From: Synanceia verrucosa | Lineage: Eukaryota; Chordata; Actinopteri; Perciformes; Synanceiidae | Direction: 5' to 3' | DNA: 64,000 nt | Assembly: GCA_029721515.1 (NCBI GenBank) | Contig: CM056559.1 | Coordinates: forward strand, 21,000,065 to 21,064,064 | Part shown: positions 33,801-42,800 of the stretch, piece by piece | Position numbering within the stretch: the first letter of the stretch is position 1 | Layout: each line of letters opens with the position of its first letter | Notes under the pieces: model-generated | The model's database searches: none | What the model saw: only the letters and a program-made list of their open reading frames with translations | What the model was told of the DNA's origin: nothing | Translations under genes and position numbers: made by a program

Positions 33801-36800
33801 AGAGGAAGAGTGTCTGACAGGAGGAGTGTCTGACAGGAGGAGTGTTTAACAGGAGGAGTGTCTGACAGGAGGAGTGTCTGACAGGAGGAGTGTTTAACAG
33901 GAGGAGTGTCTGACAGGAGGAGTGTCTGACAGGAGGAGTGTCTGAGAGGAGGAGTGTTTAACAGGAAGAGTGTCTGACAGGAGGAGTGTCTGACAGGAGG
34001 AGTGTTTAACAGGAGTGTCTGAGAGGAGGAATGTCTGAGAGGAGGAGTGTCTGACAGGAGGAGTGTTTAACAGGAGGAGTGTCTGACAGGAGGAGTGTTT
34101 AACAGGAGGAGTGTCTGACAGGAGGAGTGTCTGACAGGAGGAGTGTTTAACAGGAGGAGTGTCTGACAGGAGGAGTGTCTGACAGGAGGAGTGTTTAACA
34201 GGAGGAGTGTCTGACAGGAGGAGTGTCTGATAGGAGGTGTGTTTAACAGGAGTGTCTGAGAGGAGGAATGTCTGACAGGAGGAGTGTCTGACAGGAGGAG
34301 TGTCTAACAGGAGGAGTGTCTGACAGGAGGAGTGTCAGACAGGAGGAGTGTCTAACAGGAGGAGTGTCTGGGTGTCAGCAGGTCTTTCAGCAGCACCAGA
34401 GACCAGAAACATTTCTAGGACAAATATCATCTTTTCTTGAAGGTTTGGAGACGTTGAGGTGTGAGGCACCAGGAGACAGTGGAGGTCCTGTTCTTAGCAT
34501 CCTCAGCTGCTGGATCACTTCCTGTCCTCCTCTTCCTCCTCCTCCTCCTGCTCCTCTTCATCATTTCTTTGTTGATGTTTCCTCATCAAGAGTTCCTCCA
34601 ACTAAATCTGAATAAGGATGAATGTTATGCTGCCTAGCAGTTTAGCTTTTGCTAAATGCTAACATTAGCTTCTTGGAGTGCTTCCTATAGATCTTTGTGG
34701 TTGTGCTGCAGGTTGCTATGGAGCTCAGTTGTGTCCGACATGACTTGCATGTCACCTGAAATATTTCAAAATAAGAGATGTGCTGCTCTTTTTAGTTCTT
34801 CGCCCAAATTTCCTTGTGTGTTACTGTCATCCAGGTCATTAGTGCTCCATGTGGCCAATTACAGGATATTGACATGCAGAGTGTCAATACCTGGCACTGT
34901 GAATACCATACATACATTGAATTTTAGATATGTTGCTCAGCCCCTCGGTGGTATTAAAGTGAAAATGTGGAAGAAAAGCAATAAGCTGCATTGAAGGTAA
35001 AGGCATTTGATTCGTCATCCTGCTTCCTGCTTCCTGTCAGCAGAATGTCAGTGTGTGACTCACTGAACACCATCAGATCGATTTTGCACACATTGATATT
35101 GTAATGACAGTGAATTGTGGATAATATTTTGCAGCACCAGAGAGAAACAGGCCTCTAGTTAGGAGTTATTTCAAAACATGTTTTTGTGTTGGTAGTCGTT
35201 CCTGCTCACAGAGAACATGTGGCCTCGTGGTTGTGTCCTGGACTGCCAGAGGGGGCGCCACCGAGCCGTATGCGGCAGCAACGGCAGGCTGTACAAATCT
35301 CTGTGTGCTTTCCGGAGGGCCCAGTGCATCAACACACAGCTACGCCTCGCTCCACGAGCACACTGCTCAGGTACAAATCTCCACCGCTACATCAGCACCA
35401 CCTCATGCAGCTCATACAGGGACGTTAGACACACCTCACCATCTGTTATGTTGAGCGTGCGCTGAAATCCAACACACTCTCAACCTGCAGAGGTCAGTGC
35501 TGATGTTCCTCATAAAATCCTACATGCTGTAACAGATGGGAGCACAAGCAGTGGTGGAAGATGTGCTCCTTTACTTAAAGATGATTTTCAGGTTCATACT
35601 TGTATTTTATGTTTTCTTTTTTGTTCAAAAGGTCCTCTAATGTTTACTTCCTGTCATTTGCAACAGGAATTAAACTGGGACACATTGAGAGCATTTAAAT
35701 CTGTGAAACGGTCTAAATATTGTAGATTAGTGACGTCATAAATGGACCGAAATCCTGACGGCTTGTTTCAAGAAGTAACAAGCTAGTAATATGGTTTGTT
35801 TCAATGGCAAACCACCAAAGAGTATAATGAAAGCACTCATCATTCTGAATGGGCTATTTCAGACTAATATTATATTATTGGATTGGAATTATTGATGCAT
35901 TAATGTGTTCCTCACTTTAATGGCATTTCAACAACTTATTGGGCAGTTTCTTAATTTAAGTAAAGAACAAGTACCCCAAAATTGTGCACATCTGGTTAAT
36001 ATTATCGTGATTCCCTGTCGTTTTAGATCTGACTCAGTCCAAATGCCAGCTGGCCCGGGCTCAGGCCCTGGAGGCCGGTGCCCACAGCCGCCACATTACC
36101 CCAGCGGCAGCCATCTTTGTTCCAGAGTGCAGTCCAGAAGGTCACTTCCTGCCAGTGCAGTGCCACAACCAGACGGGCTACTGCTGGTGCTCCACGCCCG
36201 ACGGCAAACCTGTCAGCGGGACCTCAGTCCTCCATGTGATCCCCAACTGCACTGGTCAGACATACTTTATTCACAGTTCCTCAAATTCAAAACAAAAGAA
36301 AAACTACATTAACTCCTAACAGGATGTTGGCTGTGCACCAAGTACCTGCAACACCGTCTTGTGAAATGCTCTGGTTGATGATTATACACCTGTTACCAGA
36401 GGACTTTTTTATTCCCTGCTGTTGTTACTTAAACTAAAAATCTCTGTGAATGTTTCTGTTTTCCACACTGAGGCATTCTGTTTCAATATATCATCCCAAA
36501 CAGATCACATCGTCATGTTGGCTCAAGTCGGTGATGCAGATTCACCTCCAATCAAAGGTAAAAATGATGGTTTACAAAAGCAGCATTGCGTTCTGCCTGA
36601 CAACTTTATCCTTCACATGCTCCTTAAACATGCTTGTGCAGAGTGTTCATGGAAAAGTCCAGTGTGTTTCTCATTTTCTCTGTTTTTCCTGGCTGGCGTG
36701 GTGTTGGACACGCCTGCAGGAAGTGGAGCGTTCAAGGATGCCAAGAGTCCCTCCGTTCTCTGATTCTCCACATGCTCGCTCCAGCTGTTTACAACCGCTG

Positions 36801-39800
36801 CTCTCTTTACTTTCGCTCTTTTGTGTCCCAGATGAACTTGGTGAACCAGGACCTACACTGGACCCCAGAAAAGCTGCAGGTGATGAGTCTCCATTTAGGA
36901 TCCTGTGTTACACTGAATATAACTCTCATTTCGGATTAAGCTATTACACCCATGCTGTAATTCAGCATTCACTAATTTTTTAGGACAGTATAAGGATCAT
37001 GGTTTAGCTCCTGAGTAGACTAACAGCCAAAGCAAACATTTTCTTTGCAGAGCACATTTTTCATGGATGTTTTCTTAACTTTTCTTAATTATCAGCTGGT
37101 GAACATAGTGGAGCATTGAGCAGCTAAAGAGGAGCTGGTAGGGACCAAAAGCAGAGCTAAAGGAGGGAGAATACTGAACTTATACTTGTCAGATGGACAT
37201 AAACACAACAGTAAAGCTGATGCTGCAACCCTGTTTTCAATTAAATTAGCTGCCCTAAAATGCAAAGACATTTGGTGCAACCCTCTCTCTGTAACTTCAG
37301 ACCTGTGATGAAATTCACAAAGATGTCTCTGTAATTTGCTTCACCGTGATTGGTTAAATCGGCTATTTAGCCACAGCAGACTTTTGGGGGTACGGAAGCC
37401 CTAAATGACCGTGCATTCATACATTTTATTTCCTCCGTTTTGTCTTCCTGTGATAACGTGATAATTTTCTCGAGATAACGAAACTTTGTTTTCCCGTAAT
37501 AACAATATAATTATCTCATGATCTCGAGAAAACAAAACGATATAGGAGTATATTAAATCATTGCAGGAAACACTGTAGCATACTGATAACTGCATCACAT
37601 ATCTTTTCAATCAAGGCCTGACACAGGCTGAAATAGCATTATGCCATAGACAAATACATGTAAGTGAGTGTAATCTAATATGACTGTTGGCAAGGCTGCA
37701 GCTATATCAGCGGTGCAATCTGAGAGAGCCTGAATAATGTTTCCTGTAAAAGATTTAATATACTCCAATATCGTTTTGTTTTCTCGAGATCACAAATTAA
37801 TTATATCGTTATCACGGGGAAACAAAGATCATGAGATCTCAAGAAAATTAACTCGTTATCATGAGAAAACTGAGGAAATAAAATATATCAATGCATGGCC
37901 ATTTAGAGCTTCAGTATGGGGGGATATAAATTGCTCGTTATTATTTTTAGGAGATTATTCACTAAAGAAACCATGGTTATTAATGTATATTCCATTACAT
38001 AGATAGATTCCTCTTAAATGATACACACTCTTCCTTTAAAGGTGATTTAAGTGACAAGGGAAATGTGTTATTACACTGTGGGAACCAATCTGTGGTGTTA
38101 TTCAGTAATCAGTTACCAACACTGAGATGGTGTTGATTCTTCCTGCATTAAATAGTCACTTCCTGAAGGAAACATCACAGACATCCTGACAGACTGATTC
38201 TCAGATTTTCTCCCATCATATCCATAAGCACAAACTCCTTGAAGCGTTTTTGTTCTTTTTTTTTTTGTTGTTGTTTTTTGTTTTTTGACGGTGTGATTCT
38301 TGTCCAGAGCTTACGGCTCCTCCTTTCTGGGTGACCATCCTGATGAACTCTGACCCCAAAGGAAACCGCTCAGTCAGACGACCCACTGGTAAGACTCAGT
38401 GTAACGATTACATTTGACAGACTGTAATGACCAGAAAAGGATGTCTCTAAAATCAGTATGTGTCTGCTTGAGAAGCAATATCATAAAAATGCCACCACAT
38501 TTTCTTTGCTGTTACACAAGATGATTATTTTTCTATTTGAGTGTGTGACGAGAGGAAGATATACTTATATTCCTGGAGTCCACTTTATTCGGTGCTATAT
38601 GCTTTATTAATCCTGCAAGGAGAAATTCAAATGTACAGTGATTAACAAATGTATTATTCCACCACCCAGTGTAAAGTGCATGCTCTTTAATCAAAATATG
38701 TGAAAATTATTGTTGTTATCCATGAATTTTCAAATTTACCATTTTACAAAAAAGCAGAAAAAATATCAAAGCATATTTTATTTTTTTTTTGATTGAGATG
38801 CTAAATTCCAGTTATTTCCTGTCATGTGTTTTCGTGGTGACATCTGTCTTGCTCACTTTTTGTTGACATTGTTGAAACCAGAACCAGATCAGAACCAGTC
38901 AGACCTGCTGCAGTAAAATGAAAACTGCTGCAGGTTTTATCCACAGGTCACCAACAATATCAAAACAAAATCAAAGCTCATAGTAGCTTTAAATATTTTT
39001 TTTTTTATGTCATTGTTAGTGGTGGTGTTGTGCTGAACTACCAGAAGAAGAGCTTTACTACACGAGTATACGAGTGCACAGTGAATCTCGCCTCCCCCAT
39101 TTAACCCTTTCTTTTGGCTTTGGGTACTTTCATCTTAATTTGAGTGCATTGTCTGTCATAATGTTTGTGTTTGTGCAGACAGTCCTCAGACATGTGAGCG
39201 TGAGCGAGCGTCACTGCTTGCTCAGGTGACTTCATCCTGGCAGGAAGAGCGTTTCATCCCAGAATGCACTGCAGACGGCCGCTACAGCGCGGCGCAGTGT
39301 CATGCTGCTACAGGTTACTGCTGGTGTGTCAGGGTGGACAGCGGCAGGCCGCTACCAGGAACCTCTGCAAGGTGACCACTTAGTCATGTACACCCTCTCC
39401 TCATTCAAAGTGTTTCTTGCCATGTGAACAGTAAGGAAACATGTTTCCATGCACAATGAAATACTTCCTTTTCTATCCACAATGGATGCTGAGCCGCAAA
39501 TCAAAGTGTAAATCAATAAAAAGATAAAAATAGATCAATTATGGCAGTTTAATGGCAGTGATAAGTAACGTACAAAAAGGACAATAAAAAAAATATCCAT
39601 CCATCCATTATCTACCACTTATCCTCACATAGGGTCATAGGGGGGCTGGAGCCTATCCCAGCTGTCTTAGGGTGAAAGGCAGGGTACACCCTGGACAAGT
39701 CTCCACCTCATCGCAGGGCACATAGAGACAGACAACCACTCACATTCACACCTACAGACAATTTAAATAAGCCAATTAACCTAATCCCCATGCATGTTTT

Positions 39801-42800
39801 TGGATGGTGGGAGGAAGCCGGAGTACCCAGAGAGAAGTCTCTGCGGTAATGTTCTGTAAAATCAACAAGGTGGCCGACGATGAGACAATGTCCAGGATGA
39901 AGGTTTCTAACAGTTTTCACTCCACAAAATGGTTCACAATGTGTTCATATAGCCTAACCATGTCATCAATAATTTAAATATTAGTTCTTCTGTATAACAG
40001 GGCGGCACGGTGGTGTAGTGGTTAGCACTGTCGTTTCACAGCAAGAAGGTATCGGGTTCGATTCCCGGCCCAGGGCCTTTCTGTGTGGAATTTGCATGTT
40101 CTCCCCGTGTCTGTGTGGATTCTTTCCGGGTACTCTGGCTTCCTCCCACCATCCAAAAACATGCATCGGGATTAGGTTAATTGGCTAATTTAAATTGTCT
40201 GTAGTGGAACTCAAACGCCACTTTGGATGTTTTAAATAATTAATTCACAATCATGATTTTTTTTTTTTTTCAGGAAAAGACCATTTATTATACCGCTTAT
40301 TCTCACATAGGGTGATGGGGGGCTGGAGCCTATCCCAGCTGTCTTAGGGTGAAAGGCAGGGTTCACCCTGGACAAGTCTCCAATTCATCACAGGACACAT
40401 AGAGACAGACAACCACTCACACTCACATTCACACCTACGGACAATTTAAATGAGCCAATTAACCTAATCCCCATGCATGTTTTTGGATGGTGGGAGGAAG
40501 CCAGAGTACCCGGAGAGAACCCACGCAGACACGGGGAGAACATGCAAACTGTACACAGAAAGGGCCCTGGGCTGGGACTCGAACCCGATACCTTCTTGCT
40601 GTGACCGTGCTAACCACTTTTGGAGTCTGATGACAATGGGAAAGAAAGAGGTATTCAGTCTCAATATCCTGCATTTCACATTTCTGCACCTCCGGCCTGA
40701 GGGGGGACAGGTGCAGAAGTGTGAAATGTAGGACCTCTGGACTGAAAAAAACCCTCTTTATATGCTGTATACACAGATATAATTACACACTGACGCACAG
40801 AAGAATTTCATCTTTGTCATCCAATCTGACACCAATTACTGTCTCTGTTTCCTGGGTGGCTCCTGCACACACAGGTAACACATACACACTTGGATGATTT
40901 TCCTCTCGAGGGGTTTCATCAACATTGTTGATGCTCAGTGTTTTCATGTGATGGTTTTCTTTGGTTCACTGGTGTGTGGAAAACTCACCAAGGCCTGATA
41001 ATGTGTTTTTGTCATCCTGACAGGCAGTGTGTACACTTTCTGTGGTTGAAATAAATGAGAAAATATTTAATTTGACCAGAGAAAGACAAGTAAATTATAC
41101 TTTTGTTTTTCAGCACCTGAAAAAAATACAGTGGAGGTATTCCCATCGATATAAGCTATGTCATAAAACAGAATAATTATTACATTATTATTATTATATG
41201 ATTATTAACCCATGTTGTGATATTTAATAATGTGGCAGTGATATTTTGTTGTATTCTTCAACTTTATGGTCATTTCAGAGGCTGTTTGTGTTGATGTTGA
41301 GGTGTTTCTAATATTATGTCTACTTCCTTGTTGTAAATGTGGCAGACAAGAATTATAAGCTATAATTTCAGAATAATGCAGCTTGCTTAAATTTGAATAC
41401 AGGCCTTTTCAGAAAATTTAAACAAAATTCAGGCTTTCCACTTGAAAAATCTGAATCAGTTCCTGGCTTTTCTAGTTCTAATATTTTCGAGGTAACTTTG
41501 GTTCAGTTTTTCTTTCTGTTTCTATGCAGGAATCGCATCCCAGAGTGCATTGAGGCAGAGCAGCCACCAACAGACAGGAGGTACAGGGAAAAACCTCTGC
41601 CTGGTAAATATAGAGGGAAAACAGCTACATGACTTTAAAATTTCATCACATTTCATTAAGAATTCTGTTGAATGTTTCTTGTTTTCTCAGAAAATCATCT
41701 GCAAAGCTCATTTTGTTGACTTCAGCAGTAATTTATAAAACATTTATTGTTTGTCCTGCTCCTGAGGGAGGGGATAGACTGAAGAACATCCGACCAGCCG
41801 GGGTTACAGTCTCCATCCTGTTCCTGCAGGGTGTCCTGGCGCTCGTAAGAAGCAGTTCCTGCAGAGTCTGGTTCGAGTTCTGCAGCTGGAAGCTGAGCAT
41901 GCTGGCAGTCAGAGTCCCTACCAGTAAGTCCATCTACTGTTTCTTTACTGTCTGTGGTCTAGCTGCTATTTACTGCATATCACACCAGGTGTAATAATCT
42001 TTACGTCTTCATTCTGGGTCCAGTATCACTAATTATGCAGCTGTTTTTGTTTCTTCTTTACAAAAGTTACATTCTTGATGAGCCAGTTTTAAATAGCTAG
42101 TGGTTACACCTGTTAATACACCACACATATGGAGTTTAACGAATGTATCAGAGCAGCAGATTCACTTTAACTGGTACTGAGTTCCCTATGCTTCACCTTT
42201 TTGAACAGCAGAGAGGAGTTTAAACTGAATTCACCTTTTTAGACCCATAAAATTAAATAACGGGAATTTGGCATCTTAGTAAAAAAAAAATAAAAAATGA
42301 AAATAATGTGAAAAAAAATAATAATGTGCTTTGATATTTTTTTGTAAAACAGTAAATTTTAAAATTCCCAGATAACAACAATAATTATATTTTAGCATTA
42401 AAGAGATAATTCTGATTAAAGACCCTGCACATACTGGTGGATTAACCATTCAGCAATACTGTTAAATACCTGACACTGGGCGGAGTAATAATACATTTGG
42501 GAAGCACTTTATATACATACACTGTATCCACATATAGCCAGACACACCTGACTTGTTGACGGCTAACATTTAATATTTTGTGCATCAGAAATATTAAATA
42601 CATTTTCTTCCTTATTAAATATTTCTGGGCGGCACCGTGGTGTAGTGGTTCGCACTGTCACCTCACAGCAAGAAGGTACTAGGTTTGATTCCCGGCCCGG
42701 GGCCTTTCTGTGTAGAGTTTGCATGTTCTCCCCGTGTCTGCGTGGGTTCTCTCCAGGTACTCCGGCTTCCTCCCACCATCCAAAAAACATGCATGGGGAT

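Larger units (their letters stand above)
29883..35195 (+). other. SMOC-like intron 1
   Basis: This 5.3-kb intron holds an A/T-rich stretch (30200-30550), a CA microsatellite (30803-30841), two dispersed-repeat copies (about 31500-31700 and 34556-34800) and the minisatellite. No internal exon was recognised. Confidence 0.6.
39836..40616 (+). repeat. inverted duplication, arm A
   Basis: Starting agtctctgcggtaatg, this arm has about 160 bp of unique sequence, SINE copy 4, an 85-bp spacer containing aattcacaatcatgattttt, and SINE copy 5. The same order is found reverse-complemented at 42628-43291. Confidence 0.9.

Noticed and set aside
32059..34371. CRISPR-like array
   Set aside because: There are no unique spacers. 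The units are contiguous 13-16-bp repeats in a vertebrate intron, which is a minisatellite.
36700..36780. An additional SMOC-like exon after the acceptor-like cacgcctgcag at about 36719
   Set aside because: No donor in the needed phase follows before an in-frame stop.
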